Positions 41,778 to 51,332 are shown, counted from the stretch's first letter. The stretch: DNA of 60,815 nucleotides from Shewanella sp. MBTL60-112-B2 (GCF_019655055.1 NZ_BPFA01000033.1:1-60815), one strand, 5' to 3'. Translations and numbers: made by a program. The notes: generated by a model from the sequence alone, not told the origin.

Positions 41778-43001
41778 ATGCCGGCATTTGAATACAAAGC
41801 ATTAGACAAAACGGGTAAGCAAAAAAAAGGTGTTGTCGAAGCGGATACCGCACGGCACGCACGTACTCAGCTAAGAGAGCAGCGCTTAATGCCGCTGGAG
41901 ATCACTCCAGTGGTAGAAAAAGAGAGCAAAGCGAAAGCCGCAGGTTTTAGCTTTTTAAAGCGTGGTATTTCAACTGCAGAGCTTGCGCTGATTACTCGCC
42001 AAATTGCGACCCTTGTAGCAGCTGGATTACCAGTTGAAGAGGCATTAAAGGCTGTTGGTCAACAATGCGAGAAGGACCGTTTAGCCAGTATGGTAATGGC
42101 GGTGCGTTCACGTGTGGTAGAAGGTTACAGCCTTGCCGACTCAATGGCTGAGTTCCCACATATTTTCGATGAACTGTATCGCGCTATGGTGGCTTCAGGT
42201 GAAAAATCTGGTCACTTAGAAGTGGTGCTGAATCGTCTCGCCGATTACACCGAGCGTCGCCAGCAACTCAAGAGCAAGATGACTCAGGCAATGATATATC
42301 CTATCGTGCTGACAGTCGTCGCTATAGGTGTGATTGCTATTCTACTTGCTGCCGTTGTGCCACAAGTGGTGGGGCAATTTGAACATATGGGGCAAGAGTT
42401 GCCTTGGACCACTGAGCTGTTGATCGCTTCCTCAGACTTTATCCGTGATTATGGCCTAATTGTTTTGGCTGTCATTATCGGCTTATTCTTTATCGCCAAA
42501 CGTTTACTGCTATCACCTAAAAATCGCATGAAATACGACAGCATGTTGCTGCGCCTGCCAGTGATCAGCAAGGTGAGTAAAAGCCTTAACACGGCGCGTT
42601 TTGCGCGTACATTAAGTATTTTAACGGCCAGTTCTGTACCGCTACTCGATGCAATGCGTATCGCCAGTGATGTACTTATTAACGTTAAAGTAAAAGCTGC
42701 AGTCGAAGATGCGACATTAAGGGTGCGTGAGGGCACAAGTTTGGGAACAGCGCTGGCCAACACTAAACTTTTCCCTCCTATGATGCTCTATATGATTACC
42801 TCTGGTGAAAAAAGTGGCCAACTTGAGCAGATGCTTGAGCGCGCCGCCGATAACCAAGACCGAGATTTTGAGTCTAATGTGACGATTGCCTTAGGGGTGT
42901 TTGAGCCTATGCTAGTTGTTAGCATGGCTGCTGTAGTTCTATTTATTGTTTTAGCGATTCTTCAGCCAATTCTAGCGCTGAATAATATGATTAGTGGTTA
43001 A
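41778..43001 (+). CDS. gspF: Type II secretion inner-membrane protein GspF
   Basis: Polytopic inner-membrane platform protein that couples the ATPase to pseudopilus assembly. Two repeated GspF domains are visible (TRQIATLVAAGLPVEEAL and ARTLSILTASSVPLLDAM), each followed by SGEKSGHLE or SGEKSGQLE. Membrane helices lie near residues 170-195, 215-240 and 375-400. It has 407 residues and starts 3 bases after gspE. Confidence 0.97.
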   Translation: MPAFEYKALDKTGKQKKGVVEADTARHARTQLREQRLMPLEITPVVEKESKAKAAGFSFLKRGISTAELALITRQIATLVAAGLPVEEALKAVGQQCEKDRLASMVMAVRSRVVEGYSLADSMAEFPHIFDELYRAMVASGEKSGHLEVVLNRLADYTERRQQLKSKMTQAMIYPIVLTVVAIGVIAILLAAVVPQVVGQFEHMGQELPWTTELLIASSDFIRDYGLIVLAVIIGLFFIAKRLLLSPKNRMKYDSMLLRLPVISKVSKSLNTARFARTLSILTASSVPLLDAMRIASDVLINVKVKAAVEDATLRVREGTSLGTALANTKLFPPMMLYMITSGEKSGQLEQMLERAADNQDRDFESNVTIALGVFEPMLVVSMAAVVLFIVLAILQPILALNNMISG

Positions 43002-43065
43002 TACTCACTGTCAGCTACAAAGATTTTGTAGCTAGCGTGGGTGAATTAGTTTAAGGAAGTTGTTG

Positions 43066-43500
43066 ATGCAAGCACGTAATAAACAGAAAGGTTTTACCCT
43101 ACTAGAAGTCATGGTAGTGATTGTTATTTTAGGTATTTTAGCCTCTATGGTGGTACCTAACTTAATGGGTAATAAAGATAAAGCCGACCAGCAAAAAGCG
43201 GTTTCAGATATCGTAGCATTAGAAAATGCCTTAGACATGTATAAGCTAGATAACAGCGTTTATCCAACGACTGAACAGGGCCTTGAAGCTTTAGTGCAAA
43301 AGCCTACTATTTCACCAGAGCCACGTAACTACCGTGCGGACGGTTATGTGAAGCGTTTACCACAAGATCCATGGCGCAATGACTACTTACTTTTGAGCCC
43401 AGGTGAGAACGGTAAACTTGATATCTTCAGTACAGGCCCAGATGGCCAAGCTGGTACTGAAGATGATATTGGTAACTGGAACCTACAGAACTTCCAATAA
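43066..43500 (+). CDS. gspG: Major pseudopilin GspG
   Basis: The major subunit of the type II secretion pseudopilus. The prepilin cleavage site is QKG/FTLLEV followed by the hydrophobic helix (VMVVIVILGILASMVVPNL). The C-terminal part carries the calcium-binding loop region (FSTGPDGQAGTEDD) typical of GspG. I start at the ATG at 43066 because GGAAG is upstream; TTG codons at 43060 and 43063 are alternatives. It has 144 residues. The prepilin peptidase is not encoded here and must be elsewhere. Confidence 0.96.
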   Translation: MQARNKQKGFTLLEVMVVIVILGILASMVVPNLMGNKDKADQQKAVSDIVALENALDMYKLDNSVYPTTEQGLEALVQKPTISPEPRNYRADGYVKRLPQDPWRNDYLLLSPGENGKLDIFSTGPDGQAGTEDDIGNWNLQNFQ

Positions 43501-43501
43501 T

Positions 43502-44095
43502 ATGAGTTTGCTGCGATTAAACTTAGCGCGCCAAACGGGCTTCACCTTAATGGAGGTGTTGCTCGTTGTTTTGCTTATGGGATTGGCTGCAACTGCCGTC
43601 ACCCTTGGCATGGGCGGAGCGAGTAAAGAAAAGGCGCTTGAACGTACTGCGCAGCAGTTCATGATGTCTACCGAAATGGTGCTCGATGAAACGGTCTTAA
43701 GCGGCCATTTCGTAGGCATAGTCATTGAAGATACTAGCTATAAATACGTTTATTACGAAGAAGGTAAGTGGAAGCCTTTAGAGCAAGATAGATTGCTTGC
43801 TGAGCGAGAAATGGAACCCGGTGTCGAAATGGTGCTGGTACTCGATGGCTTACCATTAGTTCAAGATGACGAAGAACAAGATTCTTGGTTTGATGAGCCA
43901 CTTATTGAAAAGTCCGCCGACGAAAAGAAGAAGTTTCCTGAACCGCAGATCATGTTATTTCCGAGCGGTGAGATGAGTGCTTTTGAACTGTCTTTCGTTA
44001 GCGAAGATGAAATGAAGCAAGATATTGAAGTCGTGGTATTCGGTGATGCCTTAGGTCGTCTACGGATGGGTTTCGAAGATGAAGAAGTCTTATGA
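43502..44095 (+). CDS. gspH: Minor pseudopilin GspH
   Basis: A minor pseudopilin of 197 residues. The prepilin motif is QTG/FTLMEV followed by a hydrophobic helix (LLVVLLMGLAATAVTLGMG). I place the start at the ATG one base after the gspG stop. The mature part contains an acidic stretch (DDEEQDSWFDE) and several Glu/Lys pairs. It overlaps gspI by 4 bases. Confidence 0.92.
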   Translation: MSLLRLNLARQTGFTLMEVLLVVLLMGLAATAVTLGMGGASKEKALERTAQQFMMSTEMVLDETVLSGHFVGIVIEDTSYKYVYYEEGKWKPLEQDRLLAEREMEPGVEMVLVLDGLPLVQDDEEQDSWFDEPLIEKSADEKKKFPEPQIMLFPSGEMSAFELSFVSEDEMKQDIEVVVFGDALGRLRMGFEDEEVL

Positions 44096-44469
44096 GCAGG
44101 CGATCTAAACAAATAGGCATGACCTTGCTGGAAGTGATTGTTGCCTTAGCGGTATTTTCTATCGCTGCCGTCTCTATCACTAAGAGTTTAGGCGAGCAGA
44201 TGGCCAACATGCCTATTTTAGAAGAGCGCACTATGGCGCAATGGGTCGCCCATAACCAGATGGTTGATGCGCGTTTAGAGCCTAAGTTTCCAGAAATTGG
44301 TCGTAAAGATGGTCAAACGGAGCTCGCCAATCAAGATTGGTATTGGCGTAAAGAGGTTATCAAAACCACCGATGATAATTTTAGAATGATCCGCATAAGT
44401 GTCAGTGATGATGAACGCTTTGCTCGGGTCATTGCTGAGGTGAGCAGCTATGTGCTTAAAGCTGACTAA
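44092..44469 (+). CDS. gspI: Minor pseudopilin GspI
   Basis: A minor pseudopilin of 125 residues that helps form the tip complex with GspJ and GspK. The prepilin motif is KQIG/MTLLEV followed by IVALAVFSIAAVSITKSLG; the VAHNQMVDARLE segment is typical of GspI. It overlaps gspH by 4 bases and gspJ by 20 bases. Confidence 0.93.
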   Translation: MSRRSKQIGMTLLEVIVALAVFSIAAVSITKSLGEQMANMPILEERTMAQWVAHNQMVDARLEPKFPEIGRKDGQTELANQDWYWRKEVIKTTDDNFRMIRISVSDDERFARVIAEVSSYVLKAD

Positions 44470-45169
44470 ATCTCAGCGTGGCTTCACGCTGCTAGAGATG
44501 CTGATCGCTATCGCTATTTTTGCCATGCTAGGTTTAGCGGCAAATACAGTGCTCAGCACGGTAATGAAAAACGATACCGCTACTCGCGACTTTGCCGCTA
44601 AGTTAAAAGCGATGCAGCAAGGCTTTGGTGTGATTGAGCGTGACTTAAACCAAATGGTCGCACGTACACCTAGATTATTAGAGGGCGGTAGGGCCACTAC
44701 GGTTTTTCAGACGGGTAGCAATATGCTCGATTCTGAGTCGGAGTCTTTAGTCTTTTTTCGCCTAGGCTGGTTAAACCCTGACGGACTCTTGCCGAGAGGC
44801 AGTTTGCAGTCGGTGGCCTACGTAGTAATGGAAGGCCAGCTTCAGCGTTGGTATTACCCGTATCCTGAACCCGAAATTGGTGCGGAGCCAATTAAAACGG
44901 TGATTATGGAAAAGGTACTTTCTGTGGAGTACGCCTTTTTTGCCGATGATAAGTGGGAACGCCAAACGGATGCAACCAAGTTGCCCAAGGCGATTGCGAT
45001 AGAAATTGAATTTGAAGATATCGGCAAGGTACAGCGTAAGTTTTTAGTACCAAAGGGCGCTCTTGCTGGTGCCAATGACGATAGTAACGATAGCGGTGAT
45101 GAGCCACCGATCTCTGATGGTAACCGGGATAATGGTAAAGAGCAGGATGGAACAAATCCGGGTGGATAA
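44450..45169 (+). CDS. gspJ: Minor pseudopilin GspJ
   Basis: A minor pseudopilin of 239 residues, partner of GspI and GspK. The prepilin motif is QRG/FTLLEM followed by LIAIAIFAMLGLAANTVLS. The FGVIERDLNQMVARTPR segment and LQRWYYPYPEP are typical of GspJ. The C-terminal 30 residues are Asp/Asn/Gly-rich. It overlaps gspI by 20 bases, so the start is inside the upstream gene. Confidence 0.93.
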   Translation: MCLKLTKSQRGFTLLEMLIAIAIFAMLGLAANTVLSTVMKNDTATRDFAAKLKAMQQGFGVIERDLNQMVARTPRLLEGGRATTVFQTGSNMLDSESESLVFFRLGWLNPDGLLPRGSLQSVAYVVMEGQLQRWYYPYPEPEIGAEPIKTVIMEKVLSVEYAFFADDKWERQTDATKLPKAIAIEIEFEDIGKVQRKFLVPKGALAGANDDSNDSGDEPPISDGNRDNGKEQDGTNPGG

Positions 45170-45171
45170 GC

Positions 45172-46152
45172 ATGGCCAATAAACAACGCGGTGTCGCCTT
45201 AATCGTTGTGCTCTTGATTGTGGCTATGGTGGCTATTATAGCGACCAATATTACTTCACGTAATCAGTTGTCAGTTAGACGTACCTTGAATATGGCGCAA
45301 TACGACCAAGCGTTTTGGTACGCGATTTCGGGAGAAGAAATCGCTAAGAAGGTGCTCAAACAAGATCTAGAAGATTCAGATACCGTACATTTGCAGCAGT
45401 ATTGGGCGCTTGCCGATGTAATCTTCCCCGCAGAAAAAGGGGAAATCGCTGGTAAAATTAGCGATATGCGAGCCTGTTTTAATGTGAATTCGTTATCAGC
45501 ACCTGATGAAAAAGTTGAAAATGGGCAGCCTAAACTGCCATTACCTGCGGTGCAATTTAAGGGATTGTTAGTCGCATTGGGAATGGATGAGTTCGCTGCT
45601 GAGCGCTTGGCGCAGACAGCTAAAGATTATATCGACGAAGATCAAACGGCAGGTCCCTACGGTGCCGAAGATGCGGAATATGAGTCGCGTAATGTACCGT
45701 ATCGAGCGGCTAATACATTGATGAGCCATAAGAGTGAGCTGCGGGCTGTGATGGGCTTTACTCAAGATATTTATTTGAAGTTAGCGCCTTATGTGTGTGC
45801 GATTCCGGGGAATACAACCCAAGTCTTGAATGTGAATACCGTACGTGTAGAGCAAGCAGCAATTATTGCGGGTATGTTCGACAACAAGATTTCTGTTGGT
45901 GAAGCCGAAAGCATCATCAATCAAAGACCGCTAGATGGTTATGATGACATCAATGAATTTTGGGAAAACTCATCAGTGGCATCGCTTGCTGGTGACGCCA
46001 AGCTGAAATCGAGTTTTGGAGTATCGAGTAAGTACTTCCTACTCGAGGCCGGAGCTAAGGTCGATACAGCGGTATTTAGATTAGAAAGCGTACTGTACGG
46101 CGACAGTAACAAATTAGAAGTGTTATCTCGTCAGTTTGGCGGGCAAAAATAA
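45172..46152 (+). CDS. gspK: Minor pseudopilin GspK
   Basis: The large minor pseudopilin thought to cap the pseudopilus tip. The N-terminal segment is KQRGVALIVVLLIVAMVAI with a G/V cleavage site. As in other GspK proteins, the usual Glu at position 5 of the mature helix is absent. The SDMRACFNVNSL and VLNVNTVRVEQAAI segments are characteristic. It has 326 residues. It starts 2 bases after gspJ. Confidence 0.93.
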   Translation: MANKQRGVALIVVLLIVAMVAIIATNITSRNQLSVRRTLNMAQYDQAFWYAISGEEIAKKVLKQDLEDSDTVHLQQYWALADVIFPAEKGEIAGKISDMRACFNVNSLSAPDEKVENGQPKLPLPAVQFKGLLVALGMDEFAAERLAQTAKDYIDEDQTAGPYGAEDAEYESRNVPYRAANTLMSHKSELRAVMGFTQDIYLKLAPYVCAIPGNTTQVLNVNTVRVEQAAIIAGMFDNKISVGEAESIINQRPLDGYDDINEFWENSSVASLAGDAKLKSSFGVSSKYFLLEAGAKVDTAVFRLESVLYGDSNKLEVLSRQFGGQK

Positions 46153-46196
46153 CAACAGTCCTTTAATGAGTTGAAGAGACTTGTGGAGATAAATCA

Positions 46197-47390
46197 GTGA
46201 GTGAAAGACTATTCATCCGCTTAGGTCAGACAGCCGAGCAAGCGTGCTCTTGGCTGGTTTGGTCTGAGCAGGAACAAGAAATTATAGGTTCTGGTGAGCT
46301 TAGCGATGCCAGTGCACTATCGACTCTTACTGAAAGAGCGGGTAATCGCGCAGTTGACGTTTTAGTGCCTGCATCAAGTATTACTTTAACTCATGTCGAG
46401 CTACCTGAAAAAAGCCAGCGCCAAGCTGTAAAAGCTTTGCCTTTTATGCTGGAAGAGAACCTCGCTCAAAACGTGGATGAATTGCACTTTGTTACTGGTC
46501 CCCGCAATGGGGAAAGCCTAAGCATAGCTGTGGTTGCTCATGAGCAGATGCAGGCTTGGATCGAATGGCTTAGCGATGCAGGTTTGAAGGCTAAGTGCAT
46601 CGTACCTGATTGTTTAGCACTGCCATTGGCAGAGTGTGACTGGGCAGCAATGAATTTTGGTAAAGAGATTTTGCTGCGAACAGGCCAAGGCAGTGGTGTG
46701 AGTCTGACGCAGAGCTGGATGGATGTGGTTTTGCCACAACTGTTAGCAACTGCAGACAATAGCAACACTAGCGTTGCGGCATATACCGATCTGCAAATGG
46801 CTGGGGCAGAGCTGAAGTCTCAGCCGCTTGATCTGCCAATGCTAGTGCTTGCCAAAGGCATGCTCAATGCGCCAATGAACTTGCTATCAGGTGTTTATAA
46901 GCCGAAGAAAGAGTACGGTAAGCATCTTGTTTTATGGCGTAATACGGCTATCGCATTAGGGGTCGTTATCCTGTTAGCCCTTGTGAATAAAGGGCTGAAT
47001 ATTCACCAGATGAACAGCGATGCGGATAGATTACAGGCGCAAAGCGAGCAAATCTATAAGCAGGTTGTGCCTGGGAGTTCACGAGTCGTAAACTTGCGTT
47101 CTCAGATGGAAAGCTATGTGCGTACCCTTCAAGGTGGCGGTAGTGGCAGTGAGTTTTTTGTCATGCTTAGTGGCATGCAAGAAGCCTTCGCGCAAGTACC
47201 AGCACTTAAGCCAACTACCTTACGTTTTGATAGTAATCGTAGCGAAATCCGTATGCAGGTTACTGCTAAGAATTATGAACAGATTGAAAAGTTTAAAGAG
47301 ATCATTGCGCGTTCTTACAAGCTCGATGGCGGTGCTATGAATAGTGGTGAGTCTCAAGTTACCAGCACCTTAACCATAAGGAGCAAATAA
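46197..47390 (+). CDS. gspL: Type II secretion protein GspL
   Basis: Inner-membrane protein whose cytoplasmic domain binds the GspE ATPase and whose periplasmic domain binds GspM. The cytoplasmic domain (residues 1 to about 240) has an actin-like fold. One membrane helix lies near residues 246-262 (TAIALGVVILLALVNKG), and the periplasmic ferredoxin-like domain follows. The start codon is GTG. It has 397 residues and lies 44 bases after gspK. Confidence 0.93.
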   Translation: MSERLFIRLGQTAEQACSWLVWSEQEQEIIGSGELSDASALSTLTERAGNRAVDVLVPASSITLTHVELPEKSQRQAVKALPFMLEENLAQNVDELHFVTGPRNGESLSIAVVAHEQMQAWIEWLSDAGLKAKCIVPDCLALPLAECDWAAMNFGKEILLRTGQGSGVSLTQSWMDVVLPQLLATADNSNTSVAAYTDLQMAGAELKSQPLDLPMLVLAKGMLNAPMNLLSGVYKPKKEYGKHLVLWRNTAIALGVVILLALVNKGLNIHQMNSDADRLQAQSEQIYKQVVPGSSRVVNLRSQMESYVRTLQGGGSGSEFFVMLSGMQEAFAQVPALKPTTLRFDSNRSEIRMQVTAKNYEQIEKFKEIIARSYKLDGGAMNSGESQVTSTLTIRSK

Positions 47391-47391
47391 G

Positions 47392-47868
47392 ATGGAAAAC
47401 TTTAAAGCTTGGTGGAGCGGATTAGTTCTGCGTGAGCAGCAGATGGTTGCTGCTTGTGGCGTGGTATTAGTGATAGGTATTTTGTATTGGGGTGTTTGGA
47501 CGCCAATAGCTAATGCGGAAGATGAGGCTCAGCGTAGACTCGATGGGCAACAAAGTACCTTAACCTACGTTAAGCAAACCGCGAATCGTATTGCTGGATT
47601 GAAGCAAAGTGGTGGTAGTAACGCTTTTAGAGGTAGTTTGAGTGCAGCCGTTAACCAAACAGCGGGTGCATTTGGGCTAACTATTACGCGTATGCAGCCG
47701 CAAGGTAACAAGATCCAGGTGTGGATGGATGAAGTCCCTTTCGATACGTTATTGAGTTATTTAAACGAATTGGTGCAGAACAAAGGCTTGTCATTAGAAA
47801 GCTTAGACTTAGCTGAGTCTGATACTCCAGGCTATGTTAATGTTCGTCGTATTCAGTTGTCCAAGTAA
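47392..47868 (+). CDS. gspM: Type II secretion protein GspM
   Basis: Small inner-membrane platform protein that pairs with GspL. There is a single helix near residues 18-36 (VAACGVVLVIGILYWGVW), preceded by the WWSGLVLREQQM segment typical of GspM, and a periplasmic domain with ITRMQPQGNKIQVWM. It has 158 residues and starts 1 base after the gspL stop. Confidence 0.94.
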   Translation: MENFKAWWSGLVLREQQMVAACGVVLVIGILYWGVWTPIANAEDEAQRRLDGQQSTLTYVKQTANRIAGLKQSGGSNAFRGSLSAAVNQTAGAFGLTITRMQPQGNKIQVWMDEVPFDTLLSYLNELVQNKGLSLESLDLAESDTPGYVNVRRIQLSK

Positions 47869-47877
47869 GGTGTTGTA

Positions 47878-48636
47878 GTGAAATTAGCAAAGATGATTGC
47901 GTTAGGCTTTTTAGTCTATTTGGTATTTTTAGTGGTGCTATTTCCGGCCAATATCGCAGTTAAGTTGGCGCCTTTGCCAAACAATGTCGCAATTAGTGGT
48001 GTGTCTGGCACTATTTGGACTGGCAAGATTGATATGCTTAGCGTACAAAAGCGCCAAGTGGAAATGATAACTTGGGATTTGAATGTTTGGTCTTTATTGA
48101 CTGGCACAGTTAAGGCTGATGTGGTTATAGGCAACAGAGCCAGTGCGGTAAATGGTAAAGGAACACTCGCTTATTCACTGAGTGGATTAGATGTTTCAGG
48201 ATTAAGGTTTGAAGCGCCTAGCAGCTTTTTGTTAGGACGCACTAACTTACCTTTTAGAACCAAAGTTAATGGCGATCTCAGTGTGTTAGTTGATAACTTT
48301 GAGCAAGGTTTACCTTGGTGTGAGAAGCTATCGGGAAAGTTATTCTTGAACCAAGTGAACGTTACTAACCAGTTTGGTAAGTACCCATTGGGCGATATCG
48401 CATTGGGCTTGGCATGTCTTGATGGCAAAGTTGAGCTCACTACAGATGAGAAGCTAAATGGACTTGGTCTCGATGGCACTATTGTTCTAGCCGATAACAA
48501 GATGGTACAGGTGAACGCCAAGATCCGTGAAGTGAACACTCAGCCTGATGACTTGAAGAAAGCGTTATCTTTCTTAGGTAAGAAGGATAGCCAAGGTTAC
48601 TACCCCATTACTTATCAAGGTCGATTGCCAATCTAG
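47878..48636 (+). CDS. gspN: Type II secretion protein GspN
   Basis: Last gene of the operon. A bitopic membrane protein of 252 residues with one N-terminal helix (MIALGFLVYLVFLVVLFPANIAV) and a periplasmic part containing VSGTIWTGKID and CLDGKVELTTD, typical of GspN. The function is less clear than for the other components and it is absent from several systems. The start codon is GTG, 9 bases after gspM. A strong terminator follows. Confidence 0.92.
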   Translation: MKLAKMIALGFLVYLVFLVVLFPANIAVKLAPLPNNVAISGVSGTIWTGKIDMLSVQKRQVEMITWDLNVWSLLTGTVKADVVIGNRASAVNGKGTLAYSLSGLDVSGLRFEAPSSFLLGRTNLPFRTKVNGDLSVLVDNFEQGLPWCEKLSGKLFLNQVNVTNQFGKYPLGDIALGLACLDGKVELTTDEKLNGLGLDGTIVLADNKMVQVNAKIREVNTQPDDLKKALSFLGKKDSQGYYPITYQGRLPI

Positions 48637-48671
48637 TTGTGACTCGCTAGTTTGATAGGTTTAAATAATAT

Positions 48672-48698
48672 AAAGGCGCTAATGTAGCGCCTTTTTTT
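48672..48698 (+). terminator. Intrinsic terminator of the gsp operon
   Basis: The arms AAAGGCGCT and AGCGCCTTT pair around a 4-base loop and are followed by a run of T. It lies 36 bases past the gspN stop and just before the convergent yrfG stop, and may serve both. Confidence 0.92.
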
Positions 48699-48709
48699 GT
48701 GTCTGTTTT

Positions 48710-49378
48710 TTACTGTGCTTGAATGAGATCATCTAGGAGATAGTGATAATCTTCAATGGCTGGGAAATCATTGAATATCTTATTGGGTTTTTGGCTATCA
48801 GGGTTGGAAATACCTAATTGATACCCTACGCCCGCCAGTCTTGCCGCCTGTAAAATCGCTTCGTTATCATCAATAAATAGGCAACGGCTAGGCTGAAGAT
48901 TAAAACGTTCAAATAATTGAACCCAAAACTCTGGATGCTCTTTGGGATAACCCGTTTCGTGACTCGAGATCATTTCATCTAGGCCTAAGCCTAAGTCGGT
49001 GTGTTCCAGCTTCAACATTAAATTTTTAGGATGAGCGTTGGTGACTAAGATGCGCGACTTGCCAGCATTCTGCAGGGCTTCAAGGAAGGGCATGCTATCT
49101 TGACGTAGCTGGATCCGATCCACTAGAGTGCGATGCAGCGACATAATATCCAGTCCCATCTGCTGTTCCCAATAATCGAGACAATACCAATTTAAGGTAC
49201 CTTCGACATGGGTATAGCACTGCTCAACCCATTCTCCAGCCTCTTTAACCGATATGCCACGTTGTTGACTCAGCTCCTTTGGGATAAGTTGCATCCAAAA
49301 GTGATTGTCAAAATGCAGATCCAATAAGGTGCCGTCCATATCGAGTAAAACACTGTCTATTTCATTCCATGGGAACAT
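48710..49378 (-). CDS. yrfG: HAD-family GMP/IMP nucleotidase YrfG
   Basis: A haloacid-dehalogenase phosphatase predicted to hydrolyse purine nucleoside monophosphates. Motif I is LLDMDGTLLDL near residue 12, motif II is ILVTNAHPKN, and motif IV is CLFIDDNEAIL. The 222 residues and the DNHFWMQLIPKELSQ segment identify the YrfG group. It is convergent with the gsp operon and divergent from nudE, an arrangement also found around nudE and yrfG in enterobacteria. Confidence 0.92.
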   Translation of the reverse strand: MFPWNEIDSVLLDMDGTLLDLHFDNHFWMQLIPKELSQQRGISVKEAGEWVEQCYTHVEGTLNWYCLDYWEQQMGLDIMSLHRTLVDRIQLRQDSMPFLEALQNAGKSRILVTNAHPKNLMLKLEHTDLGLGLDEMISSHETGYPKEHPEFWVQLFERFNLQPSRCLFIDDNEAILQAARLAGVGYQLGISNPDSQKPNKIFNDFPAIEDYHYLLDDLIQAQ

Positions 49379-49465
49379 AGTTGGGCGATCCTAAAAAATT
49401 CAGGTTGTAGATTGGAGCGAGAATAGTAAGATTATACTTGAATTGGTAGTTGCACTGGGATGTGT

Positions 49466-50020
49466 ATGACTAAAAAGAATGAGAAACCAGAGATTTTGCA
49501 CGCTGAAATAGTGGCAACGAGTCGGCTGTTTCAGATTGAACAGGTGCACTTGAGGTTTTCGAATCAAGTTGAGCGTCAGTATGAGCGCATGAAAGGTAAT
49601 AACCGTGGTGCAGTCATGGTTGTGCCTGTGCTCAATGGCACAGAGCTTCTATTGGGGAGAGAGTATGCCGCTGGTACTCACAGCTATGAGTTAGGCTTCC
49701 CTAAAGGCTTGATAGATCCCGGTGAAGAAGCCCATGAGGCGGCTAACCGAGAGTTACAAGAAGAAATAGGTTTTGGTGCCAGAAAGCTAACCCATTTGAT
49801 GGAGTTGAGCTTAGCACCGGGTTATTTCGCCAGTAAGATGCAAATATATTTAGCCGAAGATCTATACGAGAGTCGGCTAGAAGGCGATGAACCTGAGCCC
49901 ATCGATATGGTTACCTGGCCGTTGGCAACGTGGCAAGAGTTACTATCAGAGGAAGACTTTTCTGAGTCGCGTAGCGTAAGTGCTTTATTTTTAGCGCAAA
50001 AACATCTAAAGCTTAAATAG
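49466..50020 (+). CDS. nudE: ADP compounds hydrolase NudE
   Basis: A Nudix hydrolase acting on ADP-ribose, NADH and diadenosine polyphosphates. The Nudix box is GLIDPGEEAHEAANRELQEE followed by IGFGA, intact. The N-terminal HAEIVATSRLFQIEQVHLRFSN segment matches NudE when broken at its conserved Arg. I start at the ATG at 49466, because GGGA lies 6 bases upstream, giving 184 residues; the ATG at 49460 is too close to any ribosome binding site. It is followed by cysQ after 44 bases. Confidence 0.93.
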   Translation: MTKKNEKPEILHAEIVATSRLFQIEQVHLRFSNQVERQYERMKGNNRGAVMVVPVLNGTELLLGREYAAGTHSYELGFPKGLIDPGEEAHEAANRELQEEIGFGARKLTHLMELSLAPGYFASKMQIYLAEDLYESRLEGDEPEPIDMVTWPLATWQELLSEEDFSESRSVSALFLAQKHLKLK

Positions 50021-50064
50021 TTAAAGTTGACACAAGTTATTGGTATTAGGCGGTTGGAGTAGTT

Positions 50065-50874
50065 ATGAAGCCAGAGAATTATGTAGATCAAGTCATTGAA
50101 ATCGCTACGCTCGCGGGTAAAAAAATTCGTGAAATTTATCAGAAGGGCGATTTTGAGCGTGAGATAAAGTCTGATAATACACCAGTGACTTCTGCCGATC
50201 TCGCAGCTCATGAAATCATTACCGAAGCTTTGAAGGCGTTAACGCCAGATATTCCTGTCCTATCTGAAGAAGATGCCGATATCCCATTTGCTGAACGTTG
50301 TGATTGGCAGCGGTATTGGTTGGTCGATCCGCTAGACGGAACCGGTGAGTTTATTGCTGGTAGTGGTGATTTTTCAGTGATCATTGCTCTAGTTGAGCAT
50401 AACCGCCCTATTCTTGGGGTAGTTTATGTACCAATGACCGACGTTTGTTACTACGGAATCGCTGGCCTAGGTTCTTATAAGCGTAAAGATAGCGCGGAAG
50501 TGCGTATTAGCAGTAAGCAACTTGCTAAGGATTCTGATTCACTTCGTTTAGCGGTAAGTCGTCGCCAAGATCCGCAATCTGTGATTAAGCTATTTAACCA
50601 AAAGAAACACTGTGAATTAGTGGTGCTAGGTGGTGCGGCGCTGAAAAGTTGCCTGATAGCGGAAGGACGCGCCGACTGTTATGTACGTATTGGTCCAACT
50701 GGAGAGTGGGATACCGGCGCTGCGCAGATTATTGTTGAAGAAGCAGGAGGCCAGATAATGGATCTTAACTTGCAGCCATTAACCTATAACGAGCGAGAAA
50801 GTCTAGAGAACCCCAATTTTATCGTGGTGGGCGCACCTGCGCTGGAGTGGGATCAAATTTTAATTAATGAATGA
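50065..50874 (+). CDS. cysQ: 3'(2'),5'-bisphosphate nucleotidase CysQ
   Basis: Removes the 3' phosphate of PAP, the by-product of sulfate assimilation. The metal-binding motifs are complete: LSEEDAD near residue 72, DPLDGTGEF near residues 92-100 and the late GEWDTGAAQIIVEEAGG box. It has 269 residues. GGAG lies 6 bases before the ATG. It overlaps the acetyltransferase gene by 8 bases. Co-location with nudE is common. Confidence 0.94.
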   Translation: MKPENYVDQVIEIATLAGKKIREIYQKGDFEREIKSDNTPVTSADLAAHEIITEALKALTPDIPVLSEEDADIPFAERCDWQRYWLVDPLDGTGEFIAGSGDFSVIIALVEHNRPILGVVYVPMTDVCYYGIAGLGSYKRKDSAEVRISSKQLAKDSDSLRLAVSRRQDPQSVIKLFNQKKHCELVVLGGAALKSCLIAEGRADCYVRIGPTGEWDTGAAQIIVEEAGGQIMDLNLQPLTYNERESLENPNFIVVGAPALEWDQILINE

Positions 50875-51328
50875 TTTAATTCAGATTTCTCTGGCCGATA
50901 GGCAAGCTCTAAACGCGATCGATACATTAGAGCGGAATTGTTTTCCCGGCCACTGCTATCCAGACTTTTTCTTCAGACAGGCATTAGATTGCTGGCCAAA
51001 TGGTTTTCTGGTGGCTAAAGATGAGGAAAATAATATCTTAGGGTATTTATTGGCCTCGAGTAGTGATGATCCAAGTGTAGTCTGGATCCTATCTATCGCG
51101 GTGGCTGATAGCGCCCGCGGCAAAGGGGTAGGAACTAAGCTTATCTCCCAATTTTTAACCACTTTACCGCAGGGAGTTAATCAAGTTAATTTAACCGTAG
51201 CACCAGATAACCCGGCTAAAGCTCTGTATTCGCGCATTGGCTTTGTCGAAATCGGTTTTGAGTCTGATTATTTTGGCGATAACGAACCTAGATTATTAAT
51301 GTCTTACCACAAGTCGAGCGATAGCTAA
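50867..51328 (+). CDS. GNAT-family N-acetyltransferase (RimI-like)
   Basis: An acetyl-CoA-dependent acetyltransferase of 153 residues. The CoA-binding motif A is SIAVADSARGKGVGTKLI, and motif B contains VAPDNPAKALYSRIGF. The pattern is closest to RimI-like enzymes that acetylate protein N-termini, but GNAT substrates cannot be told from sequence alone. It begins inside the end of cysQ and ends 4 bases before the MFS gene, so cysQ, this gene and the MFS gene form one unit. Confidence 0.85.
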   Translation: MNDLIQISLADRQALNAIDTLERNCFPGHCYPDFFFRQALDCWPNGFLVAKDEENNILGYLLASSSDDPSVVWILSIAVADSARGKGVGTKLISQFLTTLPQGVNQVNLTVAPDNPAKALYSRIGFVEIGFESDYFGDNEPRLLMSYHKSSDS

Positions 51329-51332
51329 GCGG